A program made the translations under genes and the position numbers. Under the pieces are notes generated by a model that had not been told where the DNA came from, did no database searches, and worked only from the letters and a program-made list of their open reading frames with translations. This document shows positions 21,438 to 31,694 of a stretch of DNA of 64,000 nt, one piece after another. Position 1 is the stretch's first letter. Each line of letters starts with the position of its first letter. Location of the stretch: the NCBI GenBank assembly GCA_047967505.1, contig CM106541.1; one strand, given 5' to 3'. Source of the DNA: Dipteris shenzhenensis (lineage: Eukaryota > Polypodiophyta > Polypodiopsida > Gleicheniales).

Positions 21438-21839
21438 AGAATTGCTCCTTAACATCAGTGATGATCTTCTTGTCAGTAATTATGTATGATTGTCTCATGG
21501 AAAATCAACTTGAAGGGTTGCAAACCATCAAATAAACTACACATGTTATGTAGTCTTTTGGAGCCACCAATTTTGAGTTTTGTTTCTCTATTTCAATGAT
21601 GAGAGGTCACTTTCAAGCATGTTGATGAAATATAAAGGTTGTGGGTTCATCCTTATTGTGTTTTGAGTTTAAGGGTTGTTATAGCAGTCCCTCAGTTTCT
21701 CTTATCCATTGATTTGGAGCCCCTAGTGAGGAGTTTCCTTAGGAAAATCCTATGATTGAGGAGAGGTGCTCACATCACGTATGTAGTTGTTGTTGCAAGA
21801 GCAATATGGACCAAGATTTTTCCAAGTTTATTGATTCCC
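21438..21839. other. Unassigned spacer
   Basis: No recognised coding or repeat between the A2 LTR and the gag-like relic. Confidence 0.45.
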
Positions 21840-22560
21840 TAATGAGGATGCTTCTCAATTCATCAAAGACCTGGAGTTCACAGTGTTGCTAAAAGGCAAA
21901 GATAGAACAAGATTTCTATTGCAAGTCCTAAGCTATTGTCTGCAAGGTGAATCAAGGATATGGTTTTAGAGTTTCATTCAAGGTGTGTAGGGAACCCAAA
22001 ATGTGGTAATGAATATCATGAGGTAAGAGCTACTTTTTTAGCCCAATATCCATGTGCAAGGGATCCCAATCAGATTTGGAAGCAACTACCTGCAACCAAG
22101 CACCCAATCAGAAAGTGGATCACTATCTGAACTACTTTGCTGAGCTATGTTAGGAATGGAGGGCTTCTATAAGTCCATAATTCCCACCTAAAGTGCTTCA
22201 AATTGAGAGATTATTTCTAGACTCATGTGAGCTCTCAAGTTGAAGGTAAAGTTGTGCAAGGGATCCCAATCAGATTTGGAAGGAGTTGTGCAACTACCTG
22301 CAAGCCCCCAATTAGAAAGTGGACCAGTATCTAAACTACTTTGTTGATCTATGGTAGGAATGGAGGGCTTCTATAAGTCCATAAGTCCCACCTAAAGTGC
22401 TTTAGATTGAGAGATTATTTCTAGACTCATTCTAGCTCTCAAGTTGAAGGTGGAGTTGAAGAAGCCTTATCAATTTGATGTAGTTATTAAAATTGCACAT
22501 GCTAAGGAGTTGATTAATATGCCCAGCTTACATGGAAAGTGATCTTATGCATCAAATCCT
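21840..22560 (+). pseudogene. gag: Gypsy-like gag relic with internal duplication
   Basis: Plus-strand frames give retrotransposon-gag-like pieces: RTRFLLQVLSYCLQGESRIW (about 21900-21965), DQYLNYFVDLW, EWRASISP and IERLFLDS. Expected Gln and Trp codons are often TAG or TAA. A segment of about 200 bases is present twice (22053-22252 and 22253-22455). Assignment to gypsy gag rests on general pattern and is moderate. Confidence 0.5.
22053..22455 (+). repeat. Direct duplication, 200-bp period
   Basis: Copy 1 begins TGTGCAAGGGATCCCAATCA at 22053 and copy 2 with the same sequence at 22253. Copy 2 has 8 extra bases (GAGTTGTG) near 22290. Other differences are mostly transitions. Confidence 0.85.
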
Positions 22561-22691
22561 ATGGGTCCATGTTGCCTTATGCATTGTGCAGTGGTTCTTC
22601 TATTAACATTTTATTTCCAAAAGGTAAGGATGAGGATTTCTTATCATCTTTGGTGATATGAGATGCAATTCCATTTAGCAAGGATAAGGGC

Positions 22692-23023
22692 ATGTTAGGA
22701 TCTGAGTGCGTGGTTGAGAAAGCATGCCAAGCCAATAGTGAAAAAGTAGAGCAAAGTGTCCCTAAGTCCATGGATGAAAATGAGAAAGAATTAGAGTCAG
22801 ACACTCACCTTAATGTGATCCAAGATTCATGTACATCACAATATGCTTTTGTTGGGGATGATGATTATTTACTAGAAGGTCATAAAAAGATCTTTTAAGA
22901 TGTAGCAAAATTTAAGATTGTTGATGTAGAGGAACTTATTGAAGAAGAACCAGAAATGCATGCTAAAAATAAGCCAGATGTTGATGTTAATAAGAAGAGG
23001 AGTAGCCATTGGTCTACATTTTA
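22692..23023 (+). pseudogene. Acidic open frame, possible gag-pol linker
   Basis: ATG at 22692 opens 68 codons to a TAA at about 22896; the same frame then stays open for about 40 more codons (VDVEELIEEEPEMHAKNKP). It is rich in Glu, Asp and Lys. Position after the gag relic suggests the spacer between gag and protease of the same element. No domain recognised. Confidence 0.35.
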
Positions 23024-23600
23024 AAACAAGAAGAAGACCATTCATTGATGGATACAAAATTGTATGATGGACAAGTAGATGCTTGGGATGCATTCAAGCA
23101 GCTATTACATGAGTTAGAGATACTAATTTATGAGAAGAAATTCCCATAGATGCTAAAGGCCAACAATGGGGTGGGCATGAGCCATATAAATCCCATATAG
23201 ATGAAGAGGTAGTGCTAGTGCAAACAAGGTGAAAGGATGATAATGAAGGGCAAGAGTGCATTGAGGCCTGAGGCCTTCTCACTCTATATTTACAATGGTG
23301 GGAATATCTCCATTAGCTCCTTTAATGGAGAATAATGGGCCTTTGGTAGTACCAATTAATTTGTAGGGTTTCATGTATCTCAATATCCTATAACTCAAGT
23401 TGTTGTACCAAAACCTATGCTAGACCAACAAACTATACCCTTTGCATAGCAAATAGTGGAAAACCAACCAATAAGACACCCATCTATGGGATTTCAATAA
23501 ACTCTTGGTATTATGGATAAAATTGTCTAAGGAAAAAGGCATTAATATGTGTGTGTGTTTGTATATGTGGCAATAGTATAATAAAATATGGTGTGCATAG
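23024..23600. other. Unassigned sequence
   Basis: No feature recognised on either strand. Confidence 0.4.
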
Positions 23601-23607
23601 GGCCCAA

Positions 23608-23945
23608 GCTTGAGGTGGCAAGGCATGACCATGTGCCACCCTTCCACGTAAGAGGACCCATAAAGTGTGTTGTACATAATCCATGGTAGTAATATTATAA
23701 AATGTAAGGTGGCATGGCTCCTCCATGTGCCACCCCTCCACCTAGGCTACATTTAGTGAGTTATGGCTCAAAGTCCATGGGAGAAGTAATATAAAATAGG
23801 TGGAGATGGATATTATATTGGGTTATTCCCTCCATATAGGATAGGCCCATGTGGGGGAGGTATAGAAGGTCCAAGAGAGCAAGTTAAATAATGGGGAAAG
23901 TAGGATGAGGTGGCAAGATTTCTTGTGCCAACCCTCCACTTGTCC
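23608..23945. repeat. Three related hairpin repeats (GGTGGC...GCCACC)
   Basis: Hairpins at 23614-23640, 23708-23734 and 23909-23933. Each has the outer stem GGTGGC/GCCACC (one extra A in the third), a 2-base TG bulge, and an inner stem that differs: ATGG/CCAT in copy 2, AAGA/TCTT in copy 3, and a partly paired AAGG/CCAT in copy 1. All are followed by CC(C)TCCAC. Confidence 0.65.
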
Positions 23946-24154
23946 TCCTAGAGGTTTGAACATATTATAAAATTGGGAAGAGACCAAGGGAGTATCATAG
24001 ACTTGAGATATGGGGCTTGATTTATGTGGAAAATTGAGGCAAAGGGTTGTCGCACACAATTGAGAGTGCGTAACTGCCTAGCCCACATGGGAGACTTTTC
24101 CACACACACCATGCATGTGGGAGGATGCATTAATTGGGAGAGACCCCCTCTTTT

Positions 24155-24262
24155 GGCTATAAAAGGAGGGGGCTATTCCTTGATGAGACACGCTCATTCT
24201 TGTAAAGCCGCCTAGCTAGTACTTTGATATTTCCCTCTCATCCTTTCTTTTAAATAAAGTAT
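24155..24262 (+). promoter_or_regulatory. LTR-like promoter and poly(A) signal
   Basis: TATA box GGCTATAAAAGGAGGGGGC at about 24157-24175, followed by AATAAA in TTTTAAATAAAGTATGG at about 24250-24258. The spacing of about 90 bases is what one expects for the R region of an LTR. Together with the upstream hairpin repeats it could be a solo or truncated LTR (about 23300-24450), but no paired copy or target duplication was found. Confidence 0.45.
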
Positions 24263-24625
24263 GGTCTTCTTCCCTTGATGTCTCCATCTTTACATTCCTC
24301 CTCCTATCATGTACATGCTTCTCTTCCCCCTCTCCCTTTCCCCTTGTGTCATAGTCTCCCTCTTCATTCCCTCCCCTTCTAATTCCTTTTCCCCTCCCAT
24401 GATAATGTTTCACCCTCATGATCTCCATTCCTCTATGGCCCCCGAGCATCACCATGCTTAGCCTCTAGCCTCTGGTCCTGATTTCTTTTCCAGCTAATAG
24501 AAATGGTGTGGCTACTAGGATCAAAATCTCCATGGCTAGTGGCAAATCTTCTGCTCGTACCAGTCGCATCTGCTAAATTGTACCATCTGTGCTCCTTCTA
24601 AGCTACTAAGTGCGCATTCGATTCG

Positions 24626-24856
24626 CGCGTCTACTGTGTTCACCCGCGCGATAGTTTTTTGGGCTCCTGCGTCTTCTAGTCGCAGACAGTTTTCTCGCTT
24701 CACGCGTCTACCGTGTTCACCCGCGCGATAGTTTTTTGGGCTGCTGCGTCTTCTGGTCATGGATAGTTTTCTCGCTTCGCGCGTCTACTGTGTTCACCCA
24801 TGCGATAGTTTTCTGGGCTGCTACATCTTCTGGTCGTGGACAATTCCTCTGAGTTT
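24626..24856. repeat. 3 x 77-bp tandem repeat, GC-rich
   Basis: Units start CGCGTCTAC at 24626, 24703 and 24780. Each holds GTGTTCACCC, GCGATAGTTTTTTGGGCT and TCTTCTGGTC-like words. It is rich in CpG compared with flanks. 77 is not a multiple of 3, so it is unlikely to code for protein. Confidence 0.9.
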
Positions 24857-24879
24857 CTACAAAATTGTAACAGCAGATC

Positions 24880-25035
24880 CCGCACCCCCCTCTCTCTTCT
24901 CTTCTTCTCCTCCTTCTCTTTCTCTTCTCCTTCTCCTCTCCTCTCCTCTCTTTTTATTAAAGAGTAGTATTTGAACCCAAGACCTCCCCCTTCACAAAGA
25001 GATTTATCATTGGGCCAACAAGTTGGAAGTGATGA
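24880..25035 (-). mobile_element. SINE-like unit with pyrimidine-rich tail
   Basis: On the minus strand, TTGGCCCAATGATAAA (about 25020-25005) resembles a tRNA A box and GGGTTCAAATAC (about 24982-24971) a B box, about 35 bases apart. This is the internal Pol III promoter layout of tRNA-derived SINEs. The minus-strand 3' side runs into a long GA-rich tract (plus strand CT-rich, 24890-24950). No target duplication was identified, so this stays a candidate. Confidence 0.45.
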
Positions 25036-25257
25036 AAATGTAATGATTTTTGTTTATATATTGAAATCTCGGGAACTGTAACTCTCTAACCGTGGGGAGT
25101 TTGCTCTTGCTGTAAAAAGCAAAAGTACTTCATTTCATGTGCTCTATTCACATCTCCTGCTAGATTGTCGATTCAAAACTTCTCCAAGTTCACTTCACGG
25201 ACGCATGCCACACGAGGAGGGTGGATATTTATGTCACTTCTCGACGCGTTTAAGGAT

Positions 25258-25325
25258 TTCCTGGTGACGATTTTGCATCAACAAGAAATAAGGATGATTC
25301 TGTAACTCCTAGTAACTCTGCGCAC
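25258..25325 (-). repeat. Family A leader fragment
   Basis: GTGACGATTTTGCATCAACA...GATTCTG.AACTCC resembles the family A leader at 37082-37140 and at 20630-20690. It is a short, diverged piece with no other family A sequence next to it. Confidence 0.6.
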
Positions 25326-25497
25326 CACTGACTTTGGAAGATCATCAGGAAGGTCCTCAAGGACATTGCTCAAAAGAAGGATGCCAGACCGCACACCCCT
25401 TGAAGAAATAGCATGGCGACTACAAGAACTGGAAGAAGCTGAAGGTGATGTGCAAGCTCTCCAACTGTTGACATTTGTCATGAAACTAGTAAAGTGA
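25306..25497 (+). other. Short open frame, possibly a captured exon
   Basis: Sixty-four codons open from just after a TAA to TGA at 25495-25497, with no ATG near the left end (the first is at about 25381). The frame includes KRRMPDRTPLEEIAWRL and LEEAEGDVQALQLL, a helix-like, acidic and Leu-rich sequence unlike retroelement proteins. The left part overlaps the family A leader match. It may be a host exon carried by an element, or chance. I do not recognise the protein. Confidence 0.3.
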
Positions 25498-25572
25498 TTT
25501 TCAAAGAGTGAGAACTATTATAGGAGGTTGTCCTTCTTGGTTGTTTAGTGGTTCTATGTACGTTAGTGGTAG

Positions 25573-26689
25573 CTAACCCTTCTCTCTTTTGCTAGCAAGA
25601 CCATGGTTTGTAGCCTCTTGTGCTATACAAAATTGGGGTACTTTGTAGTTTAGAGACCATGTAAACCATAGTGCATATGCTCTGATGTGTGTCCATGTAG
25701 CATAAGGTATTTTGAGAGCATCCCCCAATAGGATAGACTTCCAATTTATAGGTTCCCCTATTCTTACTTGCACATATTTCCAAAGTTTTCTTGCTCTAGG
25801 GAAAGCTATGAAGAGATGGAAGATGTCTTCCTCAGTATTCACACAGTATTTGCATGTGCCATATCCCTTACCAATGCTGAGACTTCTATAGTTGGTCCAA
25901 ATTGCCTTATGTAAAGTTAACCATCAAAGTGTAGACATTTTCTTTCATTATCAGAGCTATTCCACCTAAAGTTTAGTTTGGCAACAATCTTTTCTATACC
26001 TTCAGATGGTGTGGGTAGAGGTAAGAGAGATGAGCTGAACCCATCCAAACTCTCTAGTGTAATTAAGAATTCTATCCCCGTTCCAAGTGATGTCCCCATC
26101 CCACAATTGGATTCTTCCCATAATCAGCTCTTGGTCTGCATTATGCAATCTGAATTTTCTTCTTATCTCCAACCAATTCTTCCATCTAATATTAGTCTTG
26201 TCCCATAGGTCCCCCCAACAAGAAATCCCCTTCTTCACCAAGTGCCATGCTCCCAGAAAGTCATTGTCAGTTAGTTGTTGTTTTGTAAAGAAGGTAGATA
26301 CCCATATGGAATCTAAAGTCATGAAGCTTCCTTTCCCAGAGAGAGTGATGTGGCATTTAATCTATTCAAAGCCCCCCCATAGGGATTTCCACAGCTGGCT
26401 CCCTTTGGTAGTGCAAGGTTCTAGGTTCCCAATGGCTGCTACTGCTAATAAGGGATAGTCCTTCCATCTAGGAGCTCTGAGAGGTCTGACATGTTTGAAG
26501 TTCCTGAGAATAAGGTTAGCCCAATCACTTTCAAGATTAATGATGGCTTTAATTATGCATGTAGCTGCTAATTTGTATGCTGCCAGTTGGATATTTATGA
26601 CACATAGTCCTCCTTCCGTTCTTGGTCTAGTGCAAAATTCCCATTTAACTTTGGCTATCCTTCTTCTGGTGTCACTCCCACCCCATAAG
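25573..26689 (-). pseudogene. LINE ORF2 C-terminal and zf-RVT domain
   Basis: 26362-26700 reads WGGSDTRRRIAKVKWEFCTR and GGLCVINIQLAAYKLA. 26002-26322 continues with WVSTFFTKQQLTDND. The zinc-binding part near 25573-25870 has CKYC...EEDIFHLF..FPRARKLW, the zf-RVT pattern with the final His/Cys partly changed (FP for CP). It ends with a stop at 25573. Confidence 0.75.
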
Positions 26690-28578
26690 ATCACTCCCAC
26701 CCCATAAGGAGGATCTGTAGATCCTTATGAAATTTTATAACCCTATTCTGGAGGGACACCATCAAGAGAGATAAAAAATGGCAATTGGATAAGTACAGTG
26801 ATTTAGCAGTACCCTTCTCCCTGCCAGCTTTTCCTACACTCCCTTGATACTGTTTTTTTGTTTTTTGAACTTTTCTAGGAACCACTCCCATCTATCTTTC
26901 ATCTTGACATTGAATCCCATAGGGGGTACCTACTAGTAGCCTAAATATCTACCCATTATGAATCTTCTTGCATCCAAGATGGTCTAAAAGGTTTAGGTTA
27001 ATAATGCATAACCTATTTTGGAGTGGTTTATTCTTGACCCAGCTGCATTGCAGGATATGTCCATGCATTCCATAGCTCTTTGTATGTCTACATCTGTGTT
27101 TCTGATTGTTAGGGCAATATCATCTGCAAATTGCTGGTTCACCAACTGCTTTCCTGAGGGGAGTTATATACCATTTATTTATCCTACAGTTACTTGTTCT
27201 TTTATCAGGCATCCTAAGGCATCAGCAACTATAGCAAATAAGAGGGGAGCTAGATGGCATCCTTGTTTGATGGACCTTCTCAACATAAAGCTCTAAGACA
27301 TCTCACCAATCACACACACCTTTGCAGAGGAATTTGATAGTAGCAGAGCTACATAGGAGGTAAATTTCTTTCCCACCCAATCCCAAGCTGTAAAGTGACT
27401 GTAGCAGAAAGTCCCAATTCAGCCTATCATATGCCTTATCAAAGTCTATTTTTATAAGACATATCTCTTTATTGCTTTCTTTAGCATGAGTGCACCCTTC
27501 CCATAAGTTGATGATTGCCTCTAATAAATGCCTGTTCTTGATGAATCTTTTCTATTCCTCTAGAATCCACTTGTCCATATTGTGTCTCAGTCTCAGAGCA
27601 ATTGCTTTAGCATATATCTTATAGGAACATTTTAGCATAGTGAGGGGCCTCCAATTTTTTAAGACTGTCTTGTCCCCTTCCTTTGGTATAAGTTTAATGA
27701 CCCCTCCATTTAAATGCTCTGGGAGCAGCCCCTGTTTAACACTCCCTCCAAATAGCCAGTAATAAGGAGGGGCCAATAGTGTCCCAAAAGACTTTGTAGA
27801 ATTTAGCACAAGTAGCCCATCTTCCCAAGGTGTTTTGCCATCATCCATTGCAAACACAGCCGCTTTAAGTTCTTAAAGGGATAGGTTAATTTCCAATTGA
27901 TTTCTATCTAGGTTAGATACAGAGGATTGTCTAGTTGCATGGCACCTATTTCTAGCCTCTAGAACCTTGTTGTCTATTAAGTCCACTGTGCTTAAAAGGT
28001 TTTTGAAGTGATTGACTATGATCTCCATATTTTCTATTTTTGATTTAGCCAACTCCTCATCCTCCTTTTGTAAACAAGGGATTTCCTCATGCTTCCTCTT
28101 TTTTCTGATCCTTTTGAAATTCTCCTTAGTTGATCTGTCTATCTTACCTGCCCACCATTCCCTAAAGTAGACCTTGGCATTATGTAGCTTGACCTATTCT
28201 TGTACTCTAACCTCTTTTCTTTTGATCAATAATTGATGTTGGACATTAATATCATTGCTTCTAGCTCTTTGTTCAAGATCCTCAATATCCTTCTTAAACT
28301 TGTCCATTCTACTTGCTCTAATGGCTGCTTTATTCTTTCTGGCTTCCTTTAGGATTGTCTGGACCCTTTCAATAGCATCCTTTCAACCTTGGGACAAAGA
28401 GCCAGCTGCTGTAAAAGACAAGTGCCAACTCTCTATGATCTATCTTTGACTTGTTTGAAGCTTGAACAAGAAAGGATCAGCCGTAAACCAAGAATTTCCT
28501 TTCTTCCCAAGTCCCAAATCTATATAAGATAACATAGACTTGTGGTCTGATAAGGTGAGGGATGAAAAGGTGGATTGC
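26690..28578 (-). pseudogene. LINE ORF2 reverse transcriptase
   Basis: 27552-27857 gives the RT entry: GLLPEHLNGGVIKLIPKEGD, LKNWRPLTMLKCSYKI. The catalytic FADD (QQFADDIALTIRN) is at about 27100-27140 and looks intact, though frames around it are broken. 28000-28560 is the Lys-rich linker after the endonuclease. It would copy LINE RNA at the nicked site. Several TAG stops and single-base shifts are present. Confidence 0.82.
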
Positions 28579-29140
28579 TTAACTTCTAGGGCAAGCTTGG
28601 TCAATCAGAGATTGAGCAATATAGACTCTATCTAGCCTGGCTTCTCTCCTCAAATTACCTACCTGTCTATTGCTCCAAGTGTAGATGCTGGGAGTCCCAA
28701 TGTCTACCACTTGTAGATTTTCTTTGAGATCTTCGCATATTTGATGTTCAAAACCCCTGAGTACTGATCCCTTCTGCATCCATCTGTCTTTAATGTTCTC
28801 AACCATATTTAAGTCCCCCATAATAATACAATCACTTCCTAGATTCAACATTGAGTCCTAAGTGATTCTTCTTTCCATAGAGCCTGTTGGGGCATAAACT
28901 CAAACAACTATGAAGAAAAAACTTTTCATTATGCATATTCTAAAGAAAGCCATCTGTGGTTTGGTTCCTGCTTGCACCTGATGACACAGTCCTTGTAGTG
29001 AGACAATATCCCAATTGCAGTGCCACCCCTTCCTTCATCATGACTTGTGAAATACCAAATTCTTCTACTGTCTACCCTTTTTAGCCTATTATCTAGGGTG
29101 TCATTTAGAACTTTCACCTCTTGTAATGTTGGAGATAGAG
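28579..29140 (-). pseudogene. LINE ORF2 endonuclease
   Basis: 28929-29117 gives RRIWYFTSHDEGRGGTAIGIL, an APE-fold segment. 28579-28851 gives CIIMGDLNMVENIKDR, with the GDLN motif, and the late motif ARLDRVYIAQ, the usual SRLDRI/VY. A stop and frameshift near 28860 separate the two. The enzyme would nick target DNA to prime reverse transcription. The start of the domain is cut off. Confidence 0.85.
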
Positions 29141-29145
29141 AACTT

Positions 29146-29215
29146 TCAAGCCCTCTTGGTTTCCAACCTCACCATAATCGCACCGCATGGCTCCATGATT
29201 GTGGTTGATGTAACA
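29146..29215 (-). repeat. G1 3' LTR, U3 fragment
   Basis: TCAAGCCCTCTTGGTTTCC to GGTTGATGTAACA aligns with the high-coordinate end of the 5' LTR (45554-45621). On the minus strand it begins TGTTACATCAACC immediately after the purine tract. It is cut at 29146 by the LINE. Confidence 0.85.
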
Positions 29216-29228
29216 TTCCCTTCCCCTT
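29216..29228 (-). other. G1 polypurine tract
   Basis: Minus strand AAGGGGAAGGGAA, directly before the LTR start. Confidence 0.85.
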
Positions 29229-29458
29229 AAGAATGGTTTACGTCCTCAAAAACAAAATTGGGAAACCTTCTCTGGAGATTGCCTATCCTTTCCCATGTTG
29301 AACTCTCTTTAGATCTATCTTTCGACTTAACCAGACATTCTCGCCATATTGTGTTCGTGTTCTTTTTTCTTTTCTATCTATGCCATCGGTGTCTGAGTTC
29401 TCAGAAAACTGTGCCTCATTTATTCTGGCATTGCCCGTCTTCCCGGCTCATGTGGTAA
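29229..29458 (+). other. 3' non-coding part of G1 with zf-RVT-like open frame
   Basis: The plus strand (antisense to G1) has an open frame (29258-29458) ending CHRCLSSQKTVPHLFWHC then PSSRLMW. This fits the C-X2-C...HLF.HC....W zinc-binding pattern of LINE ORF2. It may be a LINE fragment picked up by G1 between its pol stop and purine tract, or coincidence. Confidence 0.4.
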
Positions 29459-30454
29459 AGATGTAGGTTCAATGAGTTCAACTAGGACTTCATTTCCAAT
29501 GAGAATATCATCATCATCTCCTAACTTTCTTTTTAGCCTACTAACATGAAAAACTAGATGTACTCTACATCCCTCAGGTAATGCTAATTTGTAAGCAAGT
29601 TCTCTAATCCTTTGAAGTATTTTAAATGGTCCACAATACCTAGGAGACAACTTTTGACATTTACCTGTCATTAGAGATTTTGAAGATTCAGGTACCTTAA
29701 GGTAGAATTTCTCATTTATTTCAAACTCCAAGTTTCTACAGTGGGGGTTTGCATAACTTTGTGCTCTATCCTGAGCTCTTCTTATGCTATCTTTAGCTAA
29801 CTTAATCATTTGATTCATATCCTCCAGAAAGTATTTGGCCACTTGAACCTTCTTTTTTTTTAGTCCCACTATCATTGGGGCTCTTGGTTGAAATCTATAC
29901 ATCATCATGAATTGACTAAAACCTGTAGCTAAATGTTTGGCACTATTCTATGCAAATTATAATATGGGTAGACACTATTGCCAATTACTTTGCTGTTTAC
30001 TTACATATGCTCGAAGCAAATCCTCAATGATCCGATTGACCCTTTCAGTTTGACCATCATTCTATGGATGATCCGTTGTGCTCATATTCAATGAAGTTTC
30101 TAATCTCTTAAACACATCCCTCTAAAGATGGCTGTTAAATTTGCTATCTCGGTCACTAATAATACCGACTGGTAGCCCATATAACCTATAAATATGCTCC
30201 ACAAATATCCTAGCTAATTCTTGAGTTTTAACATCTTCACTAAAAGGAATAAAATGAACCATCTTGGTCAACCGATCCACAATTACCCACACTGAGTTAT
30301 GCCCCCTCTCAAGCCAAAAGAATTGTCTTTTTAGAAGCACATAAGTCTTTTGAATTTCCGGGTGTCCAACACTCAGACTATCATGACATTCAAAAAGAAT
30401 TTGGCACCTAATGTCATTATTATCCAGGTTATATACTCTACCCTTGTAGAGCAT
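29420..30454 (-). pseudogene. pol: G1 integrase with chromodomain-position tail
   Basis: From 30454: HPEIQKTYVLLKRQFFW (zinc-domain start), then a jump to GHNSVWVIVDRLTKMVHF, so the rest of the HHCC domain and the first catalytic Asp region are missing. GLPVGIISDRDSKFNSHL holds the second Asp (about 30140) and NDGQTERVNR the Glu (about 30045). 29420-29908 is one open C-terminal block with FKILQRI..LAYKLALPEG and VFHVSRLKR, the normal gypsy C-terminal domain. Stops at about 30121 and 29945 split it. Confidence 0.85.
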
Positions 30455-31694
30455 ATAGCCATCTTCAATAATATATTTTTTCCACTTGATTCCTTTATCA
30501 CCAACTTGGGGTCTGTTGCCATTTCCATGCGACTCCTCAATGAAATCCTCTTGATTAGTTAGATCCCTATTTCTAATTGCTTTCCATATTTTAGAGAAAT
30601 GAGGATCAAACTCACATTTCCCGTTTAAGGACTCTCAAAAATCATTCTGGAATTGAGTAAAACTCAATTCATTAACAATTGGCATTCAACTAAAAGAGTC
30701 TACTACCACATTTAACTTCCCTTTCCTATATGTCTCCCCTTAAGCTGGTCCATCATTGGAACACAATCCTAGCATAATCCTAGACTAATCTCCTATAGAA
30801 TCCTGGTAAACCTAAGAATATATGTAATTCTTCTAAATTTGTAGGATGTGGCCATTCCAATATGGGCCTTACTTTGTCAAGGACCATAGGAACCTCTTCT
30901 TGGGATATTATATGTCCCAAGTATTTCACTTCTTTTGCAAAGAATTCACATTTGGATTCTTTAGCAAAGAGTGAATTATCTCTAAGCAGCTAGAACACTT
31001 TTTGCAAATGTTCCAAATGCTTTTTCCTGGTTCTACTACTATAAATAAGGATACCATCTAAAAATACTACAGAAAATTTCCCTAGATATGGCCTTAAGAC
31101 ACTATTCATAAGTGTCATGAAAGTTGCTAGAGCATTTGTTAATCCAAATGGCATTACTTTAAATTGATAATTCCCATACCTTATACAAAATCATGTCTTA
31201 GGGACATCGTCTTCCCTAATTCATACTTGGTCATATCCTGATCTTAAATCAATTTTAGTAAAATATTTTGCCCATTGCAATTGATCAAACAGCTCATCAA
31301 TGTGAGGCATAGGATACTTATTTTTTATGGTGATTTTATTTAGTGCTCGGTAATCTATGCATAAATGCATAGTACCATCCTTTTTCTTTACCAATAAAAC
31401 TGGTGCAGACCAAGGTGAGCTACTTGGTTGGATTTGGCCCTTCCTAAGATATTCTGTTGACTATCTTTCAACCTCATGTTCCTCCGTTTGACTAAGCCTA
31501 TATGGGGGTTTACAAACAAGGGTAGATCTAGGAATTAAATCTATTTTATGATCTACTTCTCTCTCATGAGGTAAACCATCAGGTAAATCAGGAAAAAAAA
31601 CATCTTTAAATTCAAATATTAAGTCATTGAAAGAAGATTTATATTTTTTAACATTATCAAAAACAATATTACTTATTTTCGATGCAGAAGACAT
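30455..31694 (-). pseudogene. pol: G1 reverse transcriptase and RNase H remnant
   Basis: 31461-31694 is the RT lead-in (DLPDGLPHEREVDHKIDL). [16 protein letters not shown] and [17 protein letters not shown] follow. The catalytic box reads FLDG at 31053-31064 where FLDD is required, so the second Asp is lost. [11 protein letters not shown] and KCEFFAKEVKYLGHIIS are visible. The RNase H part (about 30480-30800) is shortened and heavily broken. TAG stops at about 31215, 31460 and 30990 are present. Confidence 0.83.

Larger units (their letters stand above)
25560..29145 (-). mobile_element. L1-type LINE, 5'-truncated
   Basis: Reading from 29145 down: APE endonuclease, reverse transcriptase with FADD, then an RT zinc-binding (zf-RVT) domain, the ORF2 order of plant L1 elements. 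ORF1 and the 5' UTR are missing; the sequence begins at the LQEVK start of the endonuclease domain. No clear poly(A) was seen near 25500. Stops and frameshifts occur throughout. The 5' edge joins the gypsy G1 LTR fragment with no gap. Confidence 0.85.

Noticed and set aside
25250-25330. Evidence for a fifth complete family A copy
   Set aside because: Only a short leader-like fragment is present; no LTR, gag or pol of family A adjoins it.
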